DNA of 64,000 nucleotides from CAWJNF01 sp963844235 (GCA_963844235.1 CAWJNF010000001.1:620001-684000); one strand, 5' to 3'. Counted from the stretch's first letter, positions 9,277 to 17,400 are shown. Notes: a model not told the origin generated them from the sequence alone. Made by a program: numbers and translations.

Positions 9277-9833
9277 GCACCACCGAGTACGCACCCCGCC
9301 TGAAGGAGCGCTTCGAAGACGAGATCCGCGAGCGCCTCAAGGAAAACCTCGGCCTCAGCTCGATCATGGAGGTACCGAGGATCGAGAAGATCACGCTCAA
9401 TATGGGCGTCGGCGATGCGAAGACGAACGCCAAGGCGCTCGAGAACGCCGCCGAGCAGCTCACACTGATCGCGGGCCAACGTGCTCAGATCCGCCGTGCC
9501 CGCAAGTCGATCGCGGGATTCAAGCTCCGGGAGGGGATGGCGATCGGCGCTCGCGTGACGTTGCGCGGCCCTCGGATGTACGAGTTCCTCGACCGGCTCG
9601 TCTCGATTGCCCTCCCACGCATACGCGACTTTCGCGGCCTCTCGCAGAGGAGCTTCGACGGGCGCGGAAACTACTCGCTCGGAATTCGCGAGCAGATCAT
9701 CTTCCCGGAGATCAACTACGACGACGTCGATACCGTCCGCGGTCTCGACGTCGCGATCACGACGACCGCCCGAACGGATGACGAGGGGCTGGCGCTTCTC
9801 CGCGAGCTCGGCCTTCCGTTTCGCAACGACTAG
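9273..9833 (+). CDS. rplE: 50S ribosomal protein L5 (uL5)
   Basis: 5S rRNA-binding protein of the central protuberance. 186 residues. Signatures are IEKITLNMGVGDA, RARKSIAGFKLREG and the DFRGL(S)QRSFDGRGNYSLG loop. TTG start overlaps the rplX TGA (TTGA), so the pair is coupled. Eleven bases precede the S14 gene. Confidence 0.97.
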   Translation: MSTTEYAPRLKERFEDEIRERLKENLGLSSIMEVPRIEKITLNMGVGDAKTNAKALENAAEQLTLIAGQRAQIRRARKSIAGFKLREGMAIGARVTLRGPRMYEFLDRLVSIALPRIRDFRGLSQRSFDGRGNYSLGIREQIIFPEINYDDVDTVRGLDVAITTTARTDDEGLALLRELGLPFRND

Positions 9834-9844
9834 GGAGTGACGCA

Positions 9845-10030
9845 GTGGCGAAGAAGAGCATGATCGCGAAGGCCGGACGGCCGCCCAAGTACAAGACGCG
9901 CGCCCATTCGCGCTGCACGCGTTGTGGTCGGCCACGCGCCGTGTACCGGAAGTTCGGCCTGTGCCGGATTTGCCTACGACAGCTCGCTCACAGCGGGATG
10001 ATCCCGGGCATGACGAAGAGCTCGTGGTGA
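9845..10030 (+). CDS. rpsN: 30S ribosomal protein S14, zinc-binding type Z (uS14)
   Basis: Small-subunit head protein. 61 residues, the length of the zinc-containing form. The CxxC pairs CTRCGRPR and CRICLRQLA define the zinc ribbon, and the C-terminus IPGMTKSSW is the family ending. GTG start follows a GGGAGTGACGCA stretch. Located between rplE and rpsH as in most bacteria. Confidence 0.96.
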   Translation: MAKKSMIAKAGRPPKYKTRAHSRCTRCGRPRAVYRKFGLCRICLRQLAHSGMIPGMTKSSW

Positions 10031-10076
10031 TCCGGATGGCTCCGTCGAACCGAAAGCGCGACCGGGGGTGGCCGGC

Positions 10077-10472
10077 ATGATGACCGACCCGGTAGCCGAC
10101 ATGCTGACCCGCATCCGAAATGCGAACCGCGCGCTCCACGAGACCGCCGAGATGCCGTCGTCCCGCCTCAAGGTGGAAATCGCCCGCCTGCTCAAGGACG
10201 AGGGCTACGTCAAGGACTACCGCGTCGTGAAGGGCGAGGCGTTCGATACGCTGGTCGTCGAGCTCAAGTTCGGGCAGAATCGCGAGCGCGTCATCACGGA
10301 CCTGAAGAGGATCTCGAAGCCGGGCCGCAGGATCTATGCCCGCAAGGATCGCCTCCCGCGCGTCCTCGGGGGGATGGGCACGGCGCTCCTCTCCACGTCT
10401 CGTGGCGTGGTGACGAGTCGCCAGGCCCAGGAGCTCGGGATCGGCGGCGAGGTCATCTGTTTTGTCTGGTGA
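10077..10472 (+). CDS. rpsH: 30S ribosomal protein S8 (uS8)
   Basis: 16S rRNA central-domain binder; in E. coli it represses the spc operon. About 131 residues. MTDPVADMLTRIRNANRA marks the N-terminus; a second ATG at 10080 or a GTG at 10068 are alternative starts. C-terminal STSRGVVTSRQAQELGIGGE is the family signature. Its stop codon lies inside a perfect 12-bp hairpin (10467-10493). Confidence 0.95.
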   Translation: MMTDPVADMLTRIRNANRALHETAEMPSSRLKVEIARLLKDEGYVKDYRVVKGEAFDTLVVELKFGQNRERVITDLKRISKPGRRIYARKDRLPRVLGGMGTALLSTSRGVVTSRQAQELGIGGEVICFVW

Positions 10473-10493
10473 AAATCCTTCGGATTTTCACCA
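10467..10493 (+). terminator. Perfect 12-bp hairpin overlapping the rpsH stop codon
   Basis: TGGTGAAAATCC, loop TTC, GGATTTTCACCA. The stem is AT-rich, unlike the surrounding DNA, and the rpsH TGA lies inside it. There is no T-run after it, so it may be an mRNA-stability or attenuation element between rpsH and rplF, not a strong terminator. Confidence 0.55.
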
Positions 10494-10531
10494 GGTGAAG
10501 GTCAAGACATAAGGTCAAGAGCAAAGAGCAA

Positions 10532-11065
10532 ATGAGCAGGATCGGTAGACAGCCAATTCCGTTGCCCGCCGGCGTGATGGTCTCCATCTCGCCCGGCCGT
10601 GTGATGGTCAACGGACCGCTGGGCGAGCTCTCGCAAACCGTCCCGCATCGCATCCTCGTGGAGAAGCAGGACGATGAGATCGTCGTCACCCGGCCGACCG
10701 ACCGCGGCCCCGACCGTGCTCTGCACGGGCTCACCCGGACGCTGGTCGCGAACATGGTCGATGGCGTCACCAAAGGCTTCGAGAAACGGCTCGAGATCCA
10801 GGGTGTCGGCTACCGCGCCCAGCTCAAAGGCGAGGATCTGGAGCTTGCCGTCGGCTACTCGCATCCGGTCCCGTACAAGGCGCCGAAGGGCATCTCGTTC
10901 GACGTGCCCCAGCCGACGGTCGTGATCGTCAAAGGGATCGACAAGCAGCGGGTTGGCCAGGTCGCGGCCGAGATACGTTCGGTCCGGCCGCCGGAGCCCT
11001 ACAAGGGCAAGGGCATCCGGTATGCCGGCGAGTACGTCCGGCGGAAGGTCGGAAAGCGCGCGTGA
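10532..11065 (+). CDS. rplF: 50S ribosomal protein L6 (uL6)
   Basis: 23S rRNA protein near the factor-binding site, made of two tandem alpha/beta domains. 177 residues, normal. MSRIGRQPIPLPAGV start and the C-terminal signature PPEPYKGKGIRYAGEYVRRKVGK are visible. A 59-base gap with a hairpin separates it from rpsH. The TGA overlaps the GTG start of rplR. Confidence 0.97.
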   Translation: MSRIGRQPIPLPAGVMVSISPGRVMVNGPLGELSQTVPHRILVEKQDDEIVVTRPTDRGPDRALHGLTRTLVANMVDGVTKGFEKRLEIQGVGYRAQLKGEDLELAVGYSHPVPYKAPKGISFDVPQPTVVIVKGIDKQRVGQVAAEIRSVRPPEPYKGKGIRYAGEYVRRKVGKRA

Positions 11066-11415
11066 GCACGATGACGAGACAGGAGCTCCGGGTGCGCCGG
11101 CATCGGCGGGTGCGCAAGAAGATCGCCGGCACGGCAGCACGGCCACGGCTGGTCGTGTTCCGCTCGAACCGGGGCATCTTCGCGCAGCTCGTCGACGACG
11201 ACGCCGGCAAGACGATGGTCTCGGCCAGCTGGCTGGAGGCGAGAGCGGCCAAGGGCAACAAGTCCGAGCAGGCCGCGCGGGTCGGAAAGGCACTCGCCAA
11301 GAAGGCGAAGGACGCCGGCGTCGAGCAGGTCGTCTTCGACCGAGCCGGCTACCTCTACCACGGGCGCGTCAAGGCGTTCGCGGACGCAGCTCGGGAAGGA
11401 GGGCTCAGGTTCTGA
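11062..11415 (+). CDS. rplR: 50S ribosomal protein L18 (uL18)
   Basis: 5S rRNA-binding protein of the central protuberance. 117 residues. Basic N-terminus RRHRRVRKKIAGTA, then RPRLVVFRSNRGIFAQLVDD and the C-terminal FDRAGYLYHGRVKAFADAAR signature. GTG start overlapping the rplF stop. Nineteen bases before rpsE. Confidence 0.96.
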   Translation: MSTMTRQELRVRRHRRVRKKIAGTAARPRLVVFRSNRGIFAQLVDDDAGKTMVSASWLEARAAKGNKSEQAARVGKALAKKAKDAGVEQVVFDRAGYLYHGRVKAFADAAREGGLRF

Positions 11416-11433
11416 TGGCACAGGTGGTCTTTC

Positions 11434-11985
11434 ATGGCAGTTGACGTCGCGCAGGAGCGCGAGCTCAAGGAACGGGTCGTCGAGATCAACCGCGTCGCCA
11501 AGGTCGTCAAGGGCGGCCGGCGGTTCTCGTTCACGGCTCTGGTCGTGATCGGGGACGAGGTCGATCGGGTCGGGGTGGGCTACGGAAAGGCTCGCGAGGT
11601 GCCGCTGGCGATCTCGAAGGCGGTGGACGATGCGAAGAAGAACCTCTTCGCGGTGCCCAAGGCAGGCGCGACGATCACGCACGAGGTGCTCGGCAGGTTC
11701 GACGCAGCGCGGGTGCTGCTCCGCCCGGCGAGCCCCGGTACGGGCGTGATCGCCGGCGGCGGCGTCCGTGCCGTGCTCGAGCTGGCGGGGATTCGCGACA
11801 TCCTTGCGAAGAGCCTCGGCACGACCAATCCCATCAACATGCTCAAGGCGACGGTGAACGCCCTCCAGAGTCTGAAGCGGCCCGAGGAGGTCGCCCGCAT
11901 CCGCGGAAAGACGATCGAGGACGTGCTCCCGCTCAAGAAGCGCAATGGCGAAGACGAAGACGCTCAGGATCACGCAGACTCGTAG
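11434..11985 (+). CDS. rpsE: 30S ribosomal protein S5 (uS5)
   Basis: Accuracy-related small-subunit protein lining the mRNA channel. 183 residues. The N-terminal dsRNA-binding-like segment (RRFSFTALVVIGDEVDRVGV) and the C-terminal fold signature (GTGVIAGGGVRAVLELAGI) are intact. The 3' end overlaps rpmD by about 40 bases in another frame, so the last 13 residues (GEDEDAQDHADS region) are a short acidic extension. Confidence 0.95.
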   Translation: MAVDVAQERELKERVVEINRVAKVVKGGRRFSFTALVVIGDEVDRVGVGYGKAREVPLAISKAVDDAKKNLFAVPKAGATITHEVLGRFDAARVLLRPASPGTGVIAGGGVRAVLELAGIRDILAKSLGTTNPINMLKATVNALQSLKRPEEVARIRGKTIEDVLPLKKRNGEDEDAQDHADS

Positions 11986-12133
11986 CCAGATCGGCCAGTC
12001 CGAGCGCCATCGGGGTACGTTGCGCGCGCTCGGGCTGGGCAAGATCGGGCGAACGGCCGACCACCCGGAGAGCCCATCCCTGGCGGGTATGCTCCGGAAG
12101 GTCCGCCACCTCGTGAAGGTGGAGGAGCTGTAA
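11945..12133 (+). CDS. rpmD: 50S ribosomal protein L30 (uL30)
   Basis: Small 23S rRNA protein, 62 residues, family length about 60. MAKTKTLRITQTRSQIG followed by RHRGTLRALGLGKIG and the C-terminal VRHLVKVEE match the family. The ATG lies inside the end of rpsE, an unusually long overlap. Four bases before rplO. Confidence 0.94.
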   Translation: MAKTKTLRITQTRSQIGQSERHRGTLRALGLGKIGRTADHPESPSLAGMLRKVRHLVKVEEL

Positions 12134-12137
12134 CCCC

Positions 12138-12761
12138 ATGCCGGACGAGCTCTCTCTCTCCAATCTCAAGCCCGCCGCGGCGCGGAAGGCCCGCAAGCGG
12201 GTCGGCCGCGGCATGGGCTCAGGCAAGGGGCGCTACTCCGGCCGTGGCGTAAAGGGGCAGAAGTCCAGGGCCGGCTCCCACAAGATGCGGGCGGGCTTCG
12301 AAGGCGGCCAGATGCCGGTGTACATGCGGATGGGCAAGCAGCGAGGCTCGACCTCCAAAGACGCGATGCCGATCGGCCCCCACCGCACGGTCACGCAGGA
12401 GGTCAACGTGCGCGACCTCGAGCGGGTCTTCGAGGCGGGCGCCGAGGTGACCCCGGACGCCCTCAAGGAGAAGGGCCTGATCAGGAGCCTCCGGATCGAC
12501 GTCAAGGTGCTCGGCGAGGGCACGCTGACCAAGACGCTTTCCGTGACCGCGCATCGCTTCTCCCAGGCCGCGCGCGAGAAGATCGAGGCGGCCGGCGGAA
12601 CCGCAGTCGCGCTGCGCGAGCCCTCCGGGGCGAAGTCGCGCAAGGCACGCAAGATCGCCGCGGCCAAGCGAGCAGCCGGCATCGTCACGCCCGCCGAGCC
12701 AGAGGAAGCCGAGGCGACGTCGGACAGCTCTCCGTCCGAGGAGCCCGAGGCCGCCGACTGA
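12138..12761 (+). CDS. rplO: 50S ribosomal protein L15 (uL15) with C-terminal extension
   Basis: Late-assembly large-subunit protein. Residues 1-155 are a normal L15: KRVGRGMGSGKGRYSGRGVK, then GFEGGQMPVYMR and AHRFSQAAREKIEAAGG. A further roughly 50 residues, first basic (KSRKARKIAAAKRAAG) then acidic (EPEEAEATSDSSPSEEPEAAD), extend it to 207. This is the fourth ribosomal protein in the operon with such a tail. Followed by secY after 13 bases. Confidence 0.95.
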   Translation: MPDELSLSNLKPAAARKARKRVGRGMGSGKGRYSGRGVKGQKSRAGSHKMRAGFEGGQMPVYMRMGKQRGSTSKDAMPIGPHRTVTQEVNVRDLERVFEAGAEVTPDALKEKGLIRSLRIDVKVLGEGTLTKTLSVTAHRFSQAAREKIEAAGGTAVALREPSGAKSRKARKIAAAKRAAGIVTPAEPEEAEATSDSSPSEEPEAAD

Positions 12762-12774
12762 ACGGGGTTCGCGC

Positions 12775-14028
12775 ATGCTGACCTGGCTCACGAACGCGTG
12801 GCGAGTGCCGGAGCTCAGGCGCCGGCTGCTGTTCACGGCAATGATCCTGGGCCTCTACCGGCTCGGCTGCTGGATCCCCGCCCCCGGCGTCGAACCCGAG
12901 CTCATCGAGGACTACCTGTCCCGGCAGGGGGGTACGATCCTGTCCCTGCTCAACATTTTCTCGGGCGGCGCGCTGTCCCAGTTCGCGCTCTTCGCGCTCG
13001 GGATCATGCCGTACGTCACGGCGTCGATCATCCTGCAGCTCCTCACGGTCGTCGTGCCGCGCCTCGAGCAGCTCCAGAAGGAAGGCGAGGCGGGCTACGC
13101 CAAGATCAACCAGTACACCCGCTACCTCACCGTCGTCCTGGCCGCGCTGCAGGCCCTCGGCTACTCGTACCTCTTCAACCGGCAGGACGCCCTCCCGCTC
13201 ACGGCCGGGCGGATCGTGCTGATCGTCGTTTCCCTGACGGCCGCCACGACCCTGCTCATGTGGATGGGCGAGCTGATCACGAAGCGCGGCCTCGGGAACG
13301 GCATCTCGCTTCTGATCTTCGCCTCGATCCTCGCCCAGCTACCGGGCGGAATCAGGGCCTGGTGGAACGGCGGGCCGACAGAGCGGTTGTTCCTTCCGAT
13401 AATCGCGCTCGCCATCATCGTCGCGGTCGTTTTCGTCCAGGAGGGCCAGCGGCGGATCCCGATCCAGTACGCGCGCCGTCAGGTGGGGCGGCGGATGACG
13501 AGCGGGGGCTCGACCTACATGCCGCTGCGAGTGAACATGGCCGGCGTCATCCCGATCATCTTCGCCGCCGCGATCATGGCTTTCCCGCCGACGATCGCGC
13601 AGTTCTTCCCAGGCAGCCAGAGCTTTATCAACGACCACTTCACGCCGTCGAGCCTGGCCTACATTCTGCTGCAGTCCGTCCTGATCGTTGTCTTCACGTA
13701 CTTCTATACGGCGGTGCAGTTCAACCCTGTTGACCAGGCAGACAACTTACGCAAGCACGGGGGCTACATCCCCGGCATCCGGCCGGGGCCCCCGACAGCG
13801 CAGTACCTGGATCGCGTGCTCTCGCGGCTGACCTTGCCCGGTGCGCTGTGGCTCGCCCTCGTCGCTGCCGTTCCGAGCATCGCAGTCGCCTACGGCGGCT
13901 TCTCCCAGAACACGGCGGCCGCATTCGGCGGCACGTCGATTCTCATCGTGGTCGGTGTGGCGCTCGACACCATGCGGCAGATGGAGTCGCAAATGATGAT
14001 GCGCCACTACGAAGGCTTCCTCAAGTAG
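12775..14028 (+). CDS. secY: Preprotein translocase subunit SecY
   Basis: Core channel of the Sec translocon in the inner membrane. 417 residues with about ten hydrophobic segments. Family motifs seen are GLYRLGCWIPAPG in the first transmembrane region, GGALSQFALFALGIMPYVTA, the loop YTRYLTVV and RGLGNGISLLIFA, and the C-terminal DTMRQMESQMMMRHYEGFLK. The TAG stop doubles as the TAG of palindromic repeat copy 2. Standard position between rplO and adk. Confidence 0.97.
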   Translation: MLTWLTNAWRVPELRRRLLFTAMILGLYRLGCWIPAPGVEPELIEDYLSRQGGTILSLLNIFSGGALSQFALFALGIMPYVTASIILQLLTVVVPRLEQLQKEGEAGYAKINQYTRYLTVVLAALQALGYSYLFNRQDALPLTAGRIVLIVVSLTAATTLLMWMGELITKRGLGNGISLLIFASILAQLPGGIRAWWNGGPTERLFLPIIALAIIVAVVFVQEGQRRIPIQYARRQVGRRMTSGGSTYMPLRVNMAGVIPIIFAAAIMAFPPTIAQFFPGSQSFINDHFTPSSLAYILLQSVLIVVFTYFYTAVQFNPVDQADNLRKHGGYIPGIRPGPPTAQYLDRVLSRLTLPGALWLALVAAVPSIAVAYGGFSQNTAAAFGGTSILIVVGVALDTMRQMESQMMMRHYEGFLK

Positions 14029-14049
14029 GGGCCGGATATATCCGGCCCC
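14025..14049 (+). repeat. Palindromic repeat, copy 2, overlapping the secY stop
   Basis: GGGGCCGGATA / TATCCGGCCCC stem beginning GTAG; the secY stop codon is the TAG of the element. Sits between secY and adk. Confidence 0.8.
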
Positions 14050-14110
14050 AACGAACGCCTGACCGCCACCACGTGACCGCCGAACACGTGACCTCTCGGA
14101 CGGCGCGCTG

Positions 14111-14698
14111 ATGTCGCTCGATCTTCTCGTCCTCGGCCCGCCAGGCGCCGGCAAGGGCACCCAGGCCAGGCGACTCGCCGACGAGTGCGGAATCCCCCAG
14201 GTCGCCACGGGCGACATGCTCCGCGCTGCCATGGCCGCCGGAACCGAGCTCGGTCGGCGCGTCAAGCCGATCTACGACCGGGGCGACCTCGTCCCCGACG
14301 ACCTCGTCGTCGCTCTCATCCGTGAGCGCCTGGACGAGCCCGATACGGCGCGTGGCTTCATCCTCGACGGCTTTCCGCGCACGCTCCCGCAGGCCGAGGC
14401 GCTCGACGCGATGCTGGATGAGATCGATCGCGGCATCGTCTGCGTGCTCGAGTTCCAGCTCGACCCCGACGAGGCGGTCGACCGGCTGCTCGGCCGCGCC
14501 GAGATCGAGGGCCGCAGCGACGACACGCCGGAGGCGATCCGGAACCGCATGCACGTCTACCGGGACCAGACCGAGCCGCTCGTCGCCTATTACCTTGCGC
14601 GCGGCATCGTCGTGGGAATCGACGCGGCCGGTTCGCCCGAGGCCGTGTACGGGCGCATCCAGGACGTCCTCGCTCATCTAGAGGTGCGTGGATCGTGA
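14111..14698 (+). CDS. adk: Adenylate kinase
   Basis: Interconverts ATP + AMP and 2 ADP. 195 residues: a form with a short LID, without the zinc-type insertion. P-loop GPPGAGKGTQ (residues 8-17), the AMP-binding TGDMLRAA and the GFILDGFPRTLPQAE signature are visible. ATG start; the TGA overlaps the GTG start of map, giving the conserved secY-adk-map-infA order. Confidence 0.97.
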   Translation: MSLDLLVLGPPGAGKGTQARRLADECGIPQVATGDMLRAAMAAGTELGRRVKPIYDRGDLVPDDLVVALIRERLDEPDTARGFILDGFPRTLPQAEALDAMLDEIDRGIVCVLEFQLDPDEAVDRLLGRAEIEGRSDDTPEAIRNRMHVYRDQTEPLVAYYLARGIVVGIDAAGSPEAVYGRIQDVLAHLEVRGS

Positions 14699-15483
14699 TC
14701 GTCCGCAAGTCGAGGCGCGAGCTCGAGAAGATGGCCAGTGCCGGGCGTGTCGTGGTCGAGGTGCTCGAGCGCCTCGGCGAGATCGTCGAGCCTGGGCTGA
14801 CGACAGCCGAGCTCGATCGGGCCGCCGAGAAGCTCATTCGCTCGCGGGGTGGCAAGCCGACCTTCAAGGGCTACCGCGGCTTTCCCGGCTCGATCTGCGC
14901 CTCGCCGAACTCGATGGTCGTGCACGGGATCCCCGGCGGCTATCGGCTCGAGGAGGGCGACCTGATCTCGATCGACGTGGGCGTCACGAAGGACGGCTTC
15001 GTCGCCGACAGCGCCTACACGTTCGCGGTCGGCGAGATCGAGCCGGAGGCGCAGCGACTGATCGACGTCTGCCGCGCCTCCCTCGACGCCGGCATCGCAG
15101 AAGTCCGCGCCGGACTACGGATCGGGGACATCTCGAGCGCGGTGCAGCGTGTCACCGAGGCCTCCGGGTTCTCGATCATCCGATCGCTCGTCGGCCACGG
15201 CGTGGGGCGGTCGATGCACGAGGAACCTCAGATCCCGAACTTCGGTTCCCCGGGCCACGGGCTCGAGCTGGCGCCGGGAATGACGCTTGCGATCGAGCCG
15301 ATGATCACCGCCGGTGAAGCCGATGTCCATGTGACCGACGACGGCTGGTCGATCTACACGGACGACGGGTCGCTGGCCGCGCATTTCGAGCATACGGTCG
15401 CGGTGACAGACGACGGCCCGCTCATTCTCACCGCGTCCGAGCGTCTCGCCGGGAGGCCGCCGGTCGGGTGTGTGCTACCATGA
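14695..15483 (+). CDS. map: Methionine aminopeptidase type I
   Basis: Removes initiator methionine from nascent proteins using two metal ions. 262 residues. Metal ligands lie in ISIDVGVTKDGFVADSAYTF (two Asp), GHGVGRSMHEEPQIPNF (His), LAIEPMI (Glu) and FEHTVAV (Glu). Substrate-side VVHGIPGGY is present. GTG start overlapping the adk stop. A probable terminator or attenuator lies between map and infA. Confidence 0.97.
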   Translation: MIVRKSRRELEKMASAGRVVVEVLERLGEIVEPGLTTAELDRAAEKLIRSRGGKPTFKGYRGFPGSICASPNSMVVHGIPGGYRLEEGDLISIDVGVTKDGFVADSAYTFAVGEIEPEAQRLIDVCRASLDAGIAEVRAGLRIGDISSAVQRVTEASGFSIIRSLVGHGVGRSMHEEPQIPNFGSPGHGLELAPGMTLAIEPMITAGEADVHVTDDGWSIYTDDGSLAAHFEHTVAVTDDGPLILTASERLAGRPPVGCVLP

Positions 15484-15493
15484 CGGTCGCGCG

Positions 15494-15520
15494 GCACGGC
15501 CGTGGCTGTGCCGTGCTTTT
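15494..15520 (+). terminator. Hairpin plus T-run between map and infA
   Basis: Stem GCACGGC (15494-15500) and GCCGTGC (15510-15516) followed by TTTT. It could reduce read-through from map into infA; infA-rpmJ may then have their own promoter in the short gap after it. Confidence 0.6.
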
Positions 15521-15543
15521 GCCACGCGCCAAGACAACGCTCG

Positions 15544-15768
15544 ATGCCGGTCAAGGAAGAGACGGTAGAGGTCGAGGGCGAAGTCGTAGAGGCCCTTCCC
15601 AACACGATGCTCAAGGTAAAACTCGATACCGGTCACAAGGTTCTTGCCCATATCTCGGGGAAAATGCGCATGCACTACATCGGCATCCTCCCGGGCGATC
15701 GCGTCAACGTGGAGCTCTCGCCCTACGATCTCAACCGCGGCCTACAGGTTCCGCTGAATAGACCATGA
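15544..15768 (+). CDS. infA: Translation initiation factor IF-1
   Basis: S1/OB-fold factor that binds the 30S A site. 74 residues, normal length. VEVEGEVVEALPNTMLKVKL and the RMHYIGILPGDRVNVELSPYD signature are present. ATG start chosen because MPVKEETVEVEG aligns with the family; an upstream in-frame codon would add about 14 atypical residues. The stop TGA overlaps the rpmJ ATG (ATGA). Confidence 0.96.
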   Translation: MPVKEETVEVEGEVVEALPNTMLKVKLDTGHKVLAHISGKMRMHYIGILPGDRVNVELSPYDLNRGLQVPLNRP

Positions 15769-15878
15769 AAGTCAGACCGTCTGTCAAGCCGATGTGTGAG
15801 CGTTGCCGCGTGGTCAAGCGGCACGGGAAGACCCTCATCATCTGCACGAACCCGCGTCACAAGCAGCGCCAGGGCTAG
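15765..15878 (+). CDS. rpmJ: 50S ribosomal protein L36 (bL36)
   Basis: 37-residue zinc-ribbon protein of the large subunit. Translates as MKVRPSVKPMCERCRVVKR and continues to NPRHKQRQG, with the C-C-C-H zinc ligands (MCERC, ICTNPRH). ATG overlaps the infA stop. This is the classical infA-rpmJ-rpsM order. Confidence 0.97.
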   Translation: MKVRPSVKPMCERCRVVKRHGKTLIICTNPRHKQRQG

Positions 15879-15914
15879 ATGATTGATCGCCAGTTGACCA
15901 TCTAGGGAGGGAAT

Positions 15915-16289
15915 TTGGCACGTATCGCCGGCGTCAACCTACCGCGCGAGAAGCGCCTCGCTGTCGCGCTCACCTACATCTACGGAATCGGGCCCTCGAC
16001 GGCGCACAAGGTGTGCACCGACCTCTCCCTCTCGGAGGACGAGAAGGTCCGTGACCTCACGGACGAGGAGATCACGAAGCTTCGCGCGTACATCGACACG
16101 AACCTCGAGGTCGAGGGCGATCTTCGGCGGGAGCGCTCGCAGGCGATCAAGCGGCTCATGGAGATCGGCTGCTATCGCGGCGTGCGGCACCGGCGGGGCC
16201 TCCCGGTCAGGGGCCAGCGAACCAAGACGAACGCCCGCTCGCGCAAAGGACCGAAGAAGACGGTCGGGCGCGGCAAGGGCAAGAAGTAA
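15915..16289 (+). CDS. rpsM: 30S ribosomal protein S13 (uS13)
   Basis: Small-subunit head protein at the subunit interface. 124 residues. MARIAGVNLPREKRL N-terminus, helix-two-turn-helix segment and the C-terminal GLPVRGQRTKTNARSRKGPK signature. TTG start with AGGGAGGG about 7 bases upstream. First gene of the alpha-operon block rpsM-rpsK-rpsD-rpoA-rplQ. Confidence 0.97.
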   Translation: MARIAGVNLPREKRLAVALTYIYGIGPSTAHKVCTDLSLSEDEKVRDLTDEEITKLRAYIDTNLEVEGDLRRERSQAIKRLMEIGCYRGVRHRRGLPVRGQRTKTNARSRKGPKKTVGRGKGKK

Positions 16290-16305
16290 AGGGAGCAACC
16301 ACCGA

Positions 16306-16710
16306 ATGGCACCTCCGCGCCGCCAGGCCGGCAAGACCCGCACTCGCCGTCGCGTCAAGAAGAACATCGCGATCGGCCAGGCGCATATCAAGACGTCGTT
16401 CAACAACACGATCGTGACCCTCACGGACAAGGACGGAAACGTCATCTCGTGGGAGAGCGCCGGCTCGGCCGGGTTCAAGGGCTCCCGCAAGTCGACGCCC
16501 TTCGCCGCCCAGGTCACCGCCGACTCGGCCGCCCGCAAGGGTATGGAGCACGGTCTTCAGAAGGTGGAGGTGTTCGTCAAGGGGCCGGGCTCGGGCCGCG
16601 AGACCGCGGTCAGGTCCCTGCAGGCCGCCGGTCTCGAGATCCTCGGTGTCCGCGACGTGACCCCGCAGGCCCACAACGGCGTCCGCCCGAAGAAACGCCG
16701 GAGGGTCTGA
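16306..16710 (+). CDS. rpsK: 30S ribosomal protein S11 (uS11)
   Basis: Platform protein of the small subunit. 134 residues. The central segment NIAIGQAHIKTSFNNTIVT, the SAGSAGFKGSRKSTPFAA loop and the C-terminal DVTPQAHNGVRPKKRRRV are family signatures. ATG start preceded by AAAGGGAGCAACC. Six bases before rpsD. Confidence 0.97.
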   Translation: MAPPRRQAGKTRTRRRVKKNIAIGQAHIKTSFNNTIVTLTDKDGNVISWESAGSAGFKGSRKSTPFAAQVTADSAARKGMEHGLQKVEVFVKGPGSGRETAVRSLQAAGLEILGVRDVTPQAHNGVRPKKRRRV

Positions 16711-16716
16711 GAGCCT

Positions 16717-17337
16717 ATGGCCAGAGATCGCAGCCCGAAGTGCAAGCAGTGCCGCCGCGAGGGTCTCAAGCTCTTCCTCAAGGGGGAGCGCTGCCTGACG
16801 GAGAAGTGCGCCATCGAGCGCCGCAGCTACCCGCCGGGCGAGCACGGTCGCGGGCGCATCAAGCAGTCCGAGTACCTGCTGCAGCTGCGTGAGAAGCAGA
16901 AGGCGCGCCGCTACTACGGGATCCTCGAGAGGCAGTTCCGGACGTACTACGAGAAGGCGTCACGCAAGTCCGGCATCACCGGCGAGGAACTGCTCCGTAT
17001 GCTCGAGACCAGGCTCGACAACGTCGTCTACAGGCTGGGCTACGCCGCCTCGCGGTCCCAGGCCCGCCAGCTCATCCGGCACGGGCACTTCCAGGTGAAC
17101 GGCCGGCGCGTCAACATCCCGAGCTTCCAGGTTCGCGTCGGAGACGTCGTCACGCTCAAGGCGGACGCGCCCGTAGAGCAGATCGTGCGCGATGCCACCG
17201 ACCTGACCGCGTCGGTGCCCGCCTGGCTTCAGGCCGACCACGACAACCTGTCCGGCAAGGTCCTCAAGGCTCCGGAGCGTGACGAGATCGACGCTCCGGT
17301 TCAGGAGCAGCTCATCGTCGAGCTCTACTCGAAATAG
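16717..17337 (+). CDS. rpsD: 30S ribosomal protein S4 (uS4), zinc-type
   Basis: Primary 16S rRNA binder and ribosome accuracy protein. 206 residues. The N-terminus has four cysteines (CKQCRREG then CLTEKC), the zinc-binding form. The S4 RNA-binding domain (LDNVVYRLGYAASRSQARQL, about residues 94-113) is complete. Hairpins follow the stop, before rpoA. Confidence 0.97.
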   Translation: MARDRSPKCKQCRREGLKLFLKGERCLTEKCAIERRSYPPGEHGRGRIKQSEYLLQLREKQKARRYYGILERQFRTYYEKASRKSGITGEELLRMLETRLDNVVYRLGYAASRSQARQLIRHGHFQVNGRRVNIPSFQVRVGDVVTLKADAPVEQIVRDATDLTASVPAWLQADHDNLSGKVLKAPERDEIDAPVQEQLIVELYSK

Positions 17338-17343
17338 ACGGCG

Positions 17344-17363
17344 GACGGGGCTTCGGGCCCGTC
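17344..17363 (+). terminator. GC-rich hairpin after rpsD
   Basis: GACGGG / CCCGTC stem around GCTTCGGG, 7 bases after the rpsD stop and no T-run. Together with repeat copy 3 just downstream it forms a structured 100-base spacer before rpoA. Confidence 0.4.
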
Positions 17364-17370
17364 TGAGGAC

Positions 17371-17400
17371 GTAGGGGCGGGCCTCGGCCCGCCCGTGTAC
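17371..17400 (+). repeat. Palindromic repeat, copy 3 (GGGCGGGCC variant)
   Basis: GTAG followed by stem GGGCGGGCC, loop TC, stem GGCCCGCCC. Same layout as the other copies but with a different arm sequence. Between rpsD and rpoA. Confidence 0.7.
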
